Assembly (NCBI GenBank): GCA_964496595.1 | Contig: CAZCAI010000104.1 | Location: forward strand, 1-17,752 | Direction: 5' to 3' | DNA length: 17,752 nucleotides | Source of the DNA: JAAAOZ01 sp964496595 | GTDB taxonomy: Bacteria > Chloroflexota > Anaerolineae > B4-G1 > SLSP01 | In this document: piece by piece, positions 6,179-14,280 of the stretch | How positions within the stretch are numbered: position 1 is the stretch's first letter | Layout: every line of letters starts with the position of its first letter | The notes under the pieces: generated by a model | The model's database searches: none | The model's input: only the letters and a program-made list of their open reading frames with translations | What the model was told of the DNA's origin: nothing | Position numbers and translations under genes: made by a program

Positions 6179-9100
6179 ATGGATGTTAAACAGCGTAAGT
6201 GGTTATGGCTAACGTTGCTCGGCGCGGTGGCGCTCTTGGGCGCCCTGATGCTGACCCAACGCCCTATAGCCGAAGCCGCCATCGGCCCAGAGAGCGCCGA
6301 ATCGATCCAGGCCATCTCTGCCCCGGCGGAAGATCCCACCAGTGTGACGCTGGTCGGGAATTTGCAAGGCGAACTGGGTTGCCAAGAAAATGCCAATCCC
6401 GGCGGAGGCGGCAATTGGGAACCAGCATGCACCGAAACCCATCTCGCCGAAGTCGGCTATGACGTGTGGCGCGGGGCGTTCTCTCTCCCGGAGGGCGATT
6501 ACGAGTACAAGATGGCCCTCAACAACAGTTGGGACGAGGCGTATCCCGGCGACAACCGCCCCATCAGTGTGACGGCGGATATGACGGTCACGTTCTACTA
6601 CGATCACAAGACCCATGCCGTGTTGGACACCACCCAGGACGAGATCGCCGTGGCAACGGGCACATTCCAAGATGAATTGGGATGCCCCGGTGAATGGCAA
6701 CCTGAGTGCGTCAACACCCTGCTCACGGACGTCGATGGCGACGGCATCTACACCTTCGTCTCGGCGGATATTCCGGCCGGGAGCTATGAGTTTAAAGTCG
6801 TCAAGGATGAGGATACAACCTGGTCAGAAGCCTATCCTGCCGATAACGTCGCTTTCACCGTGCCCAACGATGGCGACATCGTCACCATCAGTTGGGACTC
6901 GGACACCAACGACGTCAGCGTGGACGTGGCATCCGGCTGGGAACCCTCTGGCCCAATGAGCGTCACCTTGGTCGGCAATTTACAGACCGCGATCGGATGC
7001 GCCGGCGATTGGGACGTGGCCTGCCCAGAGACGCATCTCACCGAGATGGGCAATGGCGTCTGGCGCGGGGAGTTCGTCATCACCGCCACCGAGGCGATGA
7101 CCTACGAGTACAAGATGGCGCTGGATGATAGTTGGGACGTGAGCTACGCGGGCAATCACACCTTGCCGAACGGCAACACCACGCTCTATCTCATCACCGG
7201 GACTCACACCGTCCGCTTCTACTACGATCACAAAACCCACGCCGTGTTAGACAGCGTGATGGATGAGGTCGCCGTGGCAACGGGTAATTTCCAGAACGAG
7301 CTAGATTGCGCCGTCGATTGGAGTCCCGCGTGCGTCAACACCCTGCTCACCGATCCCGACGGCGACGGCCTCTACACCTTCCAGACCGACATACTTCCTG
7401 CCGGAGCATACGAGTTCAAGGTGGTCAAGGACGAAGACACTGGTTGGGGAGAGTTCTATCCCGCCGACAACGTCGCGCTCGCGCTGAGCGAACCCTACGT
7501 CAACGTCATCATTGGCTGGAACGCGGCAACGACCGCCGTCACCACATCGCTCCAAACCGCCGCCGATCTGGCGCAGCCCGCGCCCCAGGACCCCAACCAG
7601 GATGAGGTCTTCTACTTCGTGATGCCCGACCGCTTCAACGATGGTGACACGACGAACAATGAAGGCGGTATCACGGGCGATAAACTCGATCACGGCTACG
7701 ATCCCACCGACAAGGGCTTCTATCACGGCGGCGACCTGGCCGGCCTGTTAGACAAGATGGACTATCTGGAGGACTTAGGCGTCACCGCCGTCTGGATGAC
7801 GCCGATGTTCAAAAATCGCGCCGTGCAAGGCGAGGGCGATGATGCCTCCGCCGGCTATCACGGCTACTGGATTGAGGACTTCACCCAATTCGATCCGCAC
7901 TTCGGCACGAACGAAGAGCTAGAGCAGGTCCTCACCGCGGCGCACAACCGCGATATCAAGATTTTCTTCGATATCATCGTCAACCACACCGCCGACGTGA
8001 TCGACTATGAGGAAGGACAGTACAGCTACCGCAACAAGACCGACTATCCCTACGAAGATGCGGATGGCAACCCCTTCGATGACCGCAACTACATCGGACG
8101 CCCGGCGGATGAATGGCCCGTCCTCAGCGCGACGGTCAGCTTCCCCTATACGCCCATCTTCCGCACGCCCGACGACGCTGCGGTCAAGGTCCCGGCCTGG
8201 CTCAACAACCCCATCTACTACCACAACCGAGGCAATGTGAGCAATTGGGACGATCCAGAAGAGGGCACCTACGGCGACTTCTTCGGCCTGGATGACCTGT
8301 TCACCGAGCATCCGGTCGTGGTGGATGGGATGCTCGATATCTACAAGACATGGGTGGATTACGGCGTGGACGGCTTCCGCGTGGACACCGTCAAGCACGT
8401 GAACATGGAATTCTGGCAGACCTTCGCGCCCGAAATCCTCGCCCACGCCGAGAGCATCGGCAACGATGACTTCTTCATCTTCGGCGAGGTCTATAGCGGC
8501 GACAAGGTCCTCCTCAGCGAGTACACCTCCGAAGGCCAACTCCCCTCCGTGTTGGATTTCAGCTTCCAAGAGATGGCGGTTCAATACGCCGCGCAGGACG
8601 CCGAATCCAGCGAACTGGCGCGCTACTTCGCCGATGACGACTACTTCACCGATCCCGACAGCAACGCCTACATGCTCCCCACCTTCCTCGGCAACCACGA
8701 TATGGGCCGCTTCGGCTACTTCCTCATGCAGAGCCAGCCCGACGCTGACGACGCCGAGCTGGTGGCCCGCGATAAGCTGGCCCACGCAATGATGTACTTC
8801 GCGCGCGGGATGCCCGTCGTCTACTACGGCGACGAGCAAGGCTTCACCGGCGACGGCGGCGACAAGGACGCCCGCGAAAATATGTTCCCCAGCCAGGTCG
8901 ATTCCTACAACGACAACGACCTCATCGGCACGGACGATACCACCGCCGACGACAACTTCGATCCCACCCACCCACTCTACCAGGCCCTCGCCGAGTTTGG
9001 CGCGCTCTACCAAGAGCACCGAGCGCTGCGACGCGGCTTCCAGATCCACCGCTATGGCGCGGACGAAGCCGGCGTCTACGCCTTCTCCCGCATCGACCGC

Positions 9101-12100
9101 GACGACAAGATCGAGTACGTGGTGGCCTTCAACAACACAGCCGCCGCCCAGACAGCCTCCTTCCCCACCTTCCAGGACCCAGGCATCCACACCGGATTCC
9201 CCACCTTGGGCCTGACGGCGATCTACACCGCGCACGACGCCACCGTTCCCGACAAAATCTACGGCGACACGGAGACCTACATCACCGTGACCGTCCCCGC
9301 CTTCGACTTCGTGATCTATGAGGCGGATTTGCCCATTCCTGATAGTGAAGCCGCCCCCACCATCACCTTGAACCTCCGCCGGGGCGAGCCGCTGGCCGCC
9401 GAAGATGATCTCGTGGAGATTTCGGCCAGTGTCGGCGACGGCAATCCCTTCGCCGAGGTGACCTTCGCCGTCCGCGTAGGCGCGGAGCAGGAGTACACGA
9501 TCTTGGGCACCGACACCAACGCGCCTTATCGGATCTTCTTCGACGTGAGCGACCTGCCCGTCGGCGCGCCCGTCAGCTTCAAGGCCATCGTCCACGATCT
9601 GAACGGCAACTATGACTTCGATCAGGTAACGACTGAGATCGGCGCATACACGCCACCGCCCGCCCCGCAGGACTACGCCATCATCCACTACCACCGGCCC
9701 GAAGGCGACTATGACGGCTGGGGTCTCCATCTCTGGGGCGACGCCGTTGATGAGCCAGACGTCACCTGGAGCGAGCCGAAGCAATTTGCGGGCATCGATG
9801 ACTACGGCGCCTACGTGGCGATCAAACTCAAGGATGCCACGCAGCCCGTCAACTACATCATCCACAAGGGCGCCGACAAAGACACGCCCGCCGACCGCAG
9901 CTTCGATCCGCTGGCGATGCCGGAACTCTGGCTGGTGCAGGGCGACGCGAACAACTACGGCTCCCGCGCCGAGGCGCAGGGCTACGTGACCGTCCACTAC
10001 ACCCGCACGGATGGCGACTTCACCGACTGGGGCCTCCATCTGTGGCAGGACGGTTACGGGATGACCGACTGGCCCGACCGCCACATGCCCGATGGCTACG
10101 ACGACTTCGGCGCGGTCTTCATCATCAGCGACACACTCTACCCCGACTTGGACTTCACCGAGCCGCTGAACTTCCTCTTCCACAACGGCGCGGGCGACCA
10201 GAGCGGCGATCTCAGCTTCTTACCTACCGAGCAGGCCGCCGTCTGGGTACAGGATGGAGACGATATGGCCTACCCCCATCGCGGCGCCATCGAGGACTAC
10301 ACCATCATCCACTACCGCCGCCTGGCCGGCGACTACGGCGATTACACCAGCGACGACTTCAACGACTACTGGGGCGTCCACGCCTGGGGTGCGGCTCAAG
10401 ACCCCGGTTGGGATACCCCCTACAAGGCCGAAGATCAAAATGACTACGGCGTCTGGTTCAAGATTCCGCTCGCCAGCACCCTGCGCCAACCACAGGCCCG
10501 CACCATGGGCTACCTCCTTCACAAGGGCGGCGAGAAGGATCCACCGGATAAGGATCAGCAGTTAGATCTGGAAGACACCGGCTACGAGATCTGGGTCGGG
10601 CAAGGCCTGGCGCCCGATAACGTGCAGGAGCAGTACACGCACCCGGCGATCCCGCTGGCGAAGATGGCCGAGGCCAAGGTCGGCGATCTGGGTCAGACGC
10701 AAGCCTACTGGCTCAGCGAGGACATCATCGCGTGGAACATCGCCAGCGATCCCGACAGCACCTACTACCTCAATTACGCCCGCAATGCCGGTATGTCCCT
10801 CGAGGGCACCGAGATCATGTTGGGCGAGCAAATCACCCTCACCCTCGATCCCGCCGGCCTCCCGCAAGCGATTCAAGACAAGTTCCCGCACCTGGCCGGC
10901 CTGCCCGCGCTCAAGATTCCGGCGGCGGACGTCGCCAACGTGCCGGACATCCTCAAGGGCCAATTCGCCGTCTCGGCCTTCGATAGCAGCGGCGAGCTGC
11001 GCGATGCCACCGGCCTCCAAATCCCCGGCGTGTTAGACGATCTCTACACCTACACCGGCGACTTAGGCGTCGTCTACTCCGGCGCCGTGCCCTCCCTCCA
11101 TCTCTGGGCGCCCACCGCGCAGACCGTTACCCTCCACCTCTTCGATGACGCACTCACGACCACCACCAGCATCACCTACCCGATGGCCTACGACGCCGAC
11201 GATGGCGTCTGGAGCGTCACCGGCGAGGCCAGTTGGGATAAGAAGTTCTACCTCTACGAGGTCGTTGTCTACGCGCCCAGCACCCAGGCCATCGAGCACA
11301 ACCTCGTCACCGATCCCTACGCGCTCAGCCTCGCGATGAACAGCGCGCGCAGCCAGATCGTCAATCTGGCCGATACGACGCTCCAACCGAGCGGCTGGCT
11401 CACCTACACCAAGCCCGATCTCGCCAACCCGGAGGACATCACAATCTACGAGCTGCACGTCCGCGACTTCAGCGTCGCCGACGAGACCGTGCCCGAGGCC
11501 GAGCGCGGCACCTTCGCCGCCTTCACCCACACCAATTCCGACGGCATGCAGCATCTCCAGGCGCTGGCCGATGACGGCCTGACCCACTTACATCTCCTGC
11601 CGGTCTTCGACATCGCCACCATCAACGAAGATAAATCCGAGTGGCAGACGCCCAATCCCGACCTGCTGGCGACCTATCCGCCCACCTCCACCGAGCAACA
11701 GGCCGCGATTACCGCCGTCGCCGATCAGGACGGCTTCAACTGGGGCTACGATCCCTTCCACTACACCGTGCCGGAGGGCAGCTACAGCACCGATCCCAAC
11801 GGCCCCACCCGCATCGTCGAGTTCCGCCAGATGGTCAAGGCGCTCAACGAGACCGGCCTCCGCGTCGTGGTGGACGTGGTCTACAACCACACCAACTCCC
11901 ACGGCCAGGCGGAAAAATCCGTGCTGGATAAGGTCGTGCCCGGCTACTACCATCGCCTCAACGCCGCTGGACAGGTGGAGAACAGCACCTGCTGCTCCAA
12001 CACCGCTTCCGAGCACGCGATGATGGAAAAGCTGATGATCGACTCGGTGGTCACGTGGGCCAGGTATTACAAAGTCGATGGTTTCCGCTTCGACCTGATG

Positions 12101-13384
12101 GGCCATCATATGAAGTCCAACATGCTCAACGTGCGAGCCGCGCTCGACGCGCTCACTGAGGCCGAGGACGGCATCGATGGCTCCGAGATCTACGTCTACG
12201 GCGAGGGCTGGAACTTCGGCGAGGTGGCCGATAACGCACGTGGCGTCAACGCGACGCAGGCGAATATGGCCGGCACCGGCATCGGCACCTTCAACGATCG
12301 GGCGCGCGACGCGCTGCGCGGCGGCGGGCCTTTCGATAGCGGCGAGGCCCTGCGCAGCAACCAGGGCTTCATCAACGGCCTGTTCTACGATCCCAATGCC
12401 TGGAACTCCGGCTCTGCGGCGGAACTGGCGCGCTTGCACAACGCCGCCGACCTGATCCGCGTGGGCTTAGCCGGCAACCTGGCCGATTATGAATTCATCG
12501 GCGCGGGGGGGACGCTCGTGACCGGCAAGGACGTGGACTACAACGGCTCGCCGGCCGGCTACACCGCGCTGCCTGTCGAGAACATCATCTACGTCTCCAA
12601 GCACGACAACCAGACGCTTTACGACAACAACCAGTACAAGCTGCCCGCTGCGGCCACAATGGATGAGCGCGTCCGCGCGCAGAATATGGGCTTGAGCTTC
12701 GTCAGCCTGTCACAGGGCATCCCCTTCCTGCACGCCGGCAGCGATATGCTGCGCTCCAAGTCACTCGATCGCGACAGCTATAACTCCGGCGACTGGTTCA
12801 ACAAGCTGGATTTCACCTACAACGAGACCAACTGGGGCATCGGCCTGCCGATGGAGGGCGTCAATGGCGCCAACTGGGATCTTATGCGCCCGCTGCTGGC
12901 CGATCCCGACCTCAAGCCCGGCCACACCGACATCCTCAGCAACGTCCATCACCTGCGGGAAATGCTGGCGATCCGCCACAGCACCCCCCTCTTCCGCCTC
13001 CAGACCGCCGCCGAGGTGCAGGATCACGTCACCTTCCATAACACCGGCCCCAACCAGATCCCCGGCGTCATCGTGATGAGCCTCGACGACACCGCCGGCG
13101 CGCTCGACTCGCCCTACAGCCAAGTCGTCGTCATCTTCAACGCCAACGACGACGCGCAGAGCATGGCCCTCGATCAGCTCAACGAAACCATTATGATCGG
13201 CGGGGCCTACGAACTGCATCCTGTCCAGGCCGCCAGCCACGATCCCGTCGTCCAGACCGCCGCCTTCGCCGACGCGACCTTCACCGTCCCGGCCCGCACC
13301 ACCGCCGTCTTCGTCCAAGAGGCCGGTCCCACTATGACGACCATCTACCTCCCCATCATTACCCAAAACTACGATAGCAACTGA
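6179..13384 (+). CDS. Secreted two-domain amylopullulanase (alpha-amylase GH13 + pullulanase GH13_13)
   Basis: The predicted enzyme (2401 residues) hydrolyses alpha-1,4 and alpha-1,6 bonds of starch or glycogen outside the cell. The frame is open from 6116, but ATG 6179 has AAAGGAG 10 nt upstream and begins a clear signal peptide (basic MDVKQRK, hydrophobic core, AEAA cleavage site). Approximate order: four X25-type starch-binding modules (55-150, 159-253, 261-360, 365-460); first GH13 barrel from 475, with D598-IIVNH, GFRVD736 (nucleophile), FGE770 (acid) and FLGNHD841; beta-sandwich to about 1054; Ig-like domain (1060-1160); three CBM41/PUD modules (1166-1270, 1268-1370, 1374-1480); pullulanase N2 region (about 1495-1625); CBM48 (1630-1740); second GH13 barrel with FNWGYDP at 1853, D1899-VVYNH, GFRFD1972, YGE2009-GWNFGE and VSKHD2143; C-terminal beta domain; and tail IYLPII (2389-2394). 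All catalytic residues are intact. Pullulanases of the PulA type are usually 900-1200 residues, so this is a fusion about twice that size. No neighbouring sugar transporter or regulator is seen. Confidence 0.95.
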   Translation: MDVKQRKWLWLTLLGAVALLGALMLTQRPIAEAAIGPESAESIQAISAPAEDPTSVTLVGNLQGELGCQENANPGGGGNWEPACTETHLAEVGYDVWRGAFSLPEGDYEYKMALNNSWDEAYPGDNRPISVTADMTVTFYYDHKTHAVLDTTQDEIAVATGTFQDELGCPGEWQPECVNTLLTDVDGDGIYTFVSADIPAGSYEFKVVKDEDTTWSEAYPADNVAFTVPNDGDIVTISWDSDTNDVSVDVASGWEPSGPMSVTLVGNLQTAIGCAGDWDVACPETHLTEMGNGVWRGEFVITATEAMTYEYKMALDDSWDVSYAGNHTLPNGNTTLYLITGTHTVRFYYDHKTHAVLDSVMDEVAVATGNFQNELDCAVDWSPACVNTLLTDPDGDGLYTFQTDILPAGAYEFKVVKDEDTGWGEFYPADNVALALSEPYVNVIIGWNAATTAVTTSLQTAADLAQPAPQDPNQDEVFYFVMPDRFNDGDTTNNEGGITGDKLDHGYDPTDKGFYHGGDLAGLLDKMDYLEDLGVTAVWMTPMFKNRAVQGEGDDASAGYHGYWIEDFTQFDPHFGTNEELEQVLTAAHNRDIKIFFDIIVNHTADVIDYEEGQYSYRNKTDYPYEDADGNPFDDRNYIGRPADEWPVLSATVSFPYTPIFRTPDDAAVKVPAWLNNPIYYHNRGNVSNWDDPEEGTYGDFFGLDDLFTEHPVVVDGMLDIYKTWVDYGVDGFRVDTVKHVNMEFWQTFAPEILAHAESIGNDDFFIFGEVYSGDKVLLSEYTSEGQLPSVLDFSFQEMAVQYAAQDAESSELARYFADDDYFTDPDSNAYMLPTFLGNHDMGRFGYFLMQSQPDADDAELVARDKLAHAMMYFARGMPVVYYGDEQGFTGDGGDKDARENMFPSQVDSYNDNDLIGTDDTTADDNFDPTHPLYQALAEFGALYQEHRALRRGFQIHRYGADEAGVYAFSRIDRDDKIEYVVAFNNTAAAQTASFPTFQDPGIHTGFPTLGLTAIYTAHDATVPDKIYGDTETYITVTVPAFDFVIYEADLPIPDSEAAPTITLNLRRGEPLAAEDDLVEISASVGDGNPFAEVTFAVRVGAEQEYTILGTDTNAPYRIFFDVSDLPVGAPVSFKAIVHDLNGNYDFDQVTTEIGAYTPPPAPQDYAIIHYHRPEGDYDGWGLHLWGDAVDEPDVTWSEPKQFAGIDDYGAYVAIKLKDATQPVNYIIHKGADKDTPADRSFDPLAMPELWLVQGDANNYGSRAEAQGYVTVHYTRTDGDFTDWGLHLWQDGYGMTDWPDRHMPDGYDDFGAVFIISDTLYPDLDFTEPLNFLFHNGAGDQSGDLSFLPTEQAAVWVQDGDDMAYPHRGAIEDYTIIHYRRLAGDYGDYTSDDFNDYWGVHAWGAAQDPGWDTPYKAEDQNDYGVWFKIPLASTLRQPQARTMGYLLHKGGEKDPPDKDQQLDLEDTGYEIWVGQGLAPDNVQEQYTHPAIPLAKMAEAKVGDLGQTQAYWLSEDIIAWNIASDPDSTYYLNYARNAGMSLEGTEIMLGEQITLTLDPAGLPQAIQDKFPHLAGLPALKIPAADVANVPDILKGQFAVSAFDSSGELRDATGLQIPGVLDDLYTYTGDLGVVYSGAVPSLHLWAPTAQTVTLHLFDDALTTTTSITYPMAYDADDGVWSVTGEASWDKKFYLYEVVVYAPSTQAIEHNLVTDPYALSLAMNSARSQIVNLADTTLQPSGWLTYTKPDLANPEDITIYELHVRDFSVADETVPEAERGTFAAFTHTNSDGMQHLQALADDGLTHLHLLPVFDIATINEDKSEWQTPNPDLLATYPPTSTEQQAAITAVADQDGFNWGYDPFHYTVPEGSYSTDPNGPTRIVEFRQMVKALNETGLRVVVDVVYNHTNSHGQAEKSVLDKVVPGYYHRLNAAGQVENSTCCSNTASEHAMMEKLMIDSVVTWARYYKVDGFRFDLMGHHMKSNMLNVRAALDALTEAEDGIDGSEIYVYGEGWNFGEVADNARGVNATQANMAGTGIGTFNDRARDALRGGGPFDSGEALRSNQGFINGLFYDPNAWNSGSAAELARLHNAADLIRVGLAGNLADYEFIGAGGTLVTGKDVDYNGSPAGYTALPVENIIYVSKHDNQTLYDNNQYKLPAAATMDERVRAQNMGLSFVSLSQGIPFLHAGSDMLRSKSLDRDSYNSGDWFNKLDFTYNETNWGIGLPMEGVNGANWDLMRPLLADPDLKPGHTDILSNVHHLREMLAIRHSTPLFRLQTAAEVQDHVTFHNTGPNQIPGVIVMSLDDTAGALDSPYSQVVVIFNANDDAQSMALDQLNETIMIGGAYELHPVQAASHDPVVQTAAFADATFTVPARTTAVFVQEAGPTMTTIYLPIITQNYDSN
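6341..7555 (+). repeat. Block duplication of an X25 module pair inside the amylopullulanase gene
   Basis: About 600 bp coding for two X25-type modules (6341-6945) is repeated directly at 6958-7555. Module 1 resembles module 3 (SVTLVGN, THL-E-G, YEYKMAL, SWD) and module 2 resembles module 4 (CVNTLLTD, DGDG-YTF, YEFKVVKDED, YPADNVA), so a two-module unit was copied as a block. Long stretches of DNA are still nearly identical, for instance around the shared FYYDHKTHAVLD segment. Confidence 0.85.
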
Positions 13385-13402
13385 TCCTGCTCCTCAACAG
13401 CC

Positions 13403-13436
13403 AAGCCGGGGATGCCATGGCATCCCCGGCTTTTTT
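13403..13436 (+). terminator. Rho-independent terminator of the amylopullulanase gene
   Basis: AAGCCGGGGATGC (13403-13415) pairs perfectly with GCATCCCCGGCTT (13420-13432), with a CATG loop and a T run at 13431-13436. It lies 18 nt after the stop codon. The whole stem-loop is a perfect 30-bp palindrome. Confidence 0.95.
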
Positions 13437-13450
13437 GGTGCGAATCCACC

Positions 13451-13479
13451 TTGTCAACAACAACAAGACAGTGTATAAT
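13451..13479 (+). promoter_or_regulatory. Sigma-70-type promoter of the toxin-antitoxin operon
   Basis: TTGTCA (13451-13456, five of six) and TATAAT (13474-13479, perfect) are separated by 17 bp. Transcription would start near 13486, just before the tandem repeat and dyads at 13487-13513, and about 48 nt before the toxin start codon. This is the best promoter in the window. Confidence 0.85.
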
Positions 13480-13486
13480 CTACATC

Positions 13487-13513
13487 AGATGAACAGATGA
13501 ACAATTGTACAAT
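13487..13513. promoter_or_regulatory. Candidate operator of the toxin-antitoxin operon
   Basis: Two tandem copies of AGATGAAC (13487-13494, 13495-13502) run into two overlapping perfect dyads, ACAATTGT (13501-13508) and ATTGTACAAT (13504-13513). The block lies between the predicted transcription start and the ribosome binding site. Phd-type antitoxins bind short palindromes at their own promoter, so this is the likely autoregulation site; this is inferred from position and symmetry. Confidence 0.45.
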
Positions 13514-13533
13514 CATAATCAGGAGGTGAACCC

Positions 13534-13935
13534 TTGAATAACCTCGTCATCGACACATCCGTCATCATTGCCGTCATAGCAAAGGAACCGGAACGAGATA
13601 TTCTGATTCAACAAACTCAGGGTGTTGATCTAATCGCTCCGCCTTCGGTCCACTGGGAAATCGGGAACGCCTTATCCAGCATGTTCAAACGCCATCGTAT
13701 TTCTTTGGATCAAGCTCACCGAGCACTCTCCGCCTATCAACACATCCCCCTCCGCTTTGTCGATGTCGAACTGGACGCCTCGCTCCAAATAGCCGATAAA
13801 ATGAATATTTACGCCTACGATGCTTACTTAATTCGAGCCGCGCTGAAATATCGTTCGCCGATCCTTTCCTTAGACAAATACCTCATCCAATGCGCCAAAC
13901 AGATGAAAGCCAGCGTGATTGAGGTGCAAAAATGA
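13534..13935 (+). CDS. vapC: VapC-type PIN-domain ribonuclease toxin
   Basis: This 133-residue protein has a complete PIN domain. The metal-binding acids are D7 (VIDTSV), E42 (WEIGNAL), D96 (YAYDAYL) and D114 (LSLDKY). Toxins of this family cut tRNA or rRNA in the cytoplasm unless bound by the antitoxin. The start is TTG at 13534, fixed by AGGAGG (13521-13526) 7 nt upstream and by the immediate MNNLVIDTS start of the fold. Its stop overlaps the antitoxin start as ATGA, giving translational coupling. The toxin is the first gene, the reverse of the usual order. Gene and partner are AT-richer than the amylopullulanase next door, which fits a mobile addiction module. Confidence 0.9.
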   Translation: MNNLVIDTSVIIAVIAKEPERDILIQQTQGVDLIAPPSVHWEIGNALSSMFKRHRISLDQAHRALSAYQHIPLRFVDVELDASLQIADKMNIYAYDAYLIRAALKYRSPILSLDKYLIQCAKQMKASVIEVQK

Positions 13936-14153
13936 AAGTCTATACTTATTCCGAAGCCCGACAAAACCTCGCTTCCTTGCTGGATCAAGCCGCCGAATAT
14001 GGGGAAGTCCAAATCAAGCGCCGCGATGGCCAAGTTTTCGTGGTCAGAATTGAACCACGCCCCAACTCCCCGCTCGATGTCGAGCCGGTGGATTTGGACA
14101 TCACCACCGAGGAGATTGTCGAGATCGTGCGGGAGGGTCGAGAGCGCGATTAG
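13932..14153 (+). CDS. Phd/YefM-family antitoxin
   Basis: This 73-residue protein has the N-terminal Phd/YefM pattern (KVYTYSEARQNLASLLDQA, then GEVQIKRRDGQVFVV), which forms the dimeric DNA-binding part. The C-terminal third (ITTEEIVEIVREGRERD) is an acidic helix of the kind that wraps around the toxin active site. ATG 13932 lies inside the last codons of the toxin gene; GAGG at 13921-13924 serves as the ribosome binding site. It should neutralise the PIN toxin and, with it, repress the promoter at 13451-13479. PIN toxins are more often paired with VapB/AbrB- or RHH-type antitoxins. Confidence 0.85.
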   Translation: MKVYTYSEARQNLASLLDQAAEYGEVQIKRRDGQVFVVRIEPRPNSPLDVEPVDLDITTEEIVEIVREGRERD

Positions 14154-14166
14154 GCAAAACCTATTT

Positions 14167-14193
14167 CGTATTCCGTATTCCGTATTCCGTAAT
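14167..14193. repeat. 7-bp tandem repeat (CGTATTC, three copies plus a partial)
   Basis: Three perfect copies of CGTATTC (14167-14187) are followed by CGTAAT. The array lies 14 nt after the antitoxin stop in the 127-bp spacer between convergent genes. No hairpin terminator was recognised in this spacer. Confidence 0.85.
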
Positions 14194-14280
14194 AAACTGG
14201 TTGCGAGATTCGATTGGTAGGTGTGCAAAGTATACATAACCGCGATGGCGCGGCCAGAGCGATCATAACTTCCAGATGAT

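Noticed and set aside
7919..10183. Open minus-strand frame of 754 codons inside the amylopullulanase gene
   Set aside because: It is the antisense shadow of a GC-rich gene with strong third-position bias. The translation is low-complexity (V, G, E, A, H rich), has no domain, and the plus-strand frame has complete catalytic motifs.
11588..12439. Minus-strand frame of 283 codons opposite the pullulanase domain
   Set aside because: Shadow of the coding strand; it lies over conserved pullulanase motifs and has no recognisable family or ribosome binding site.
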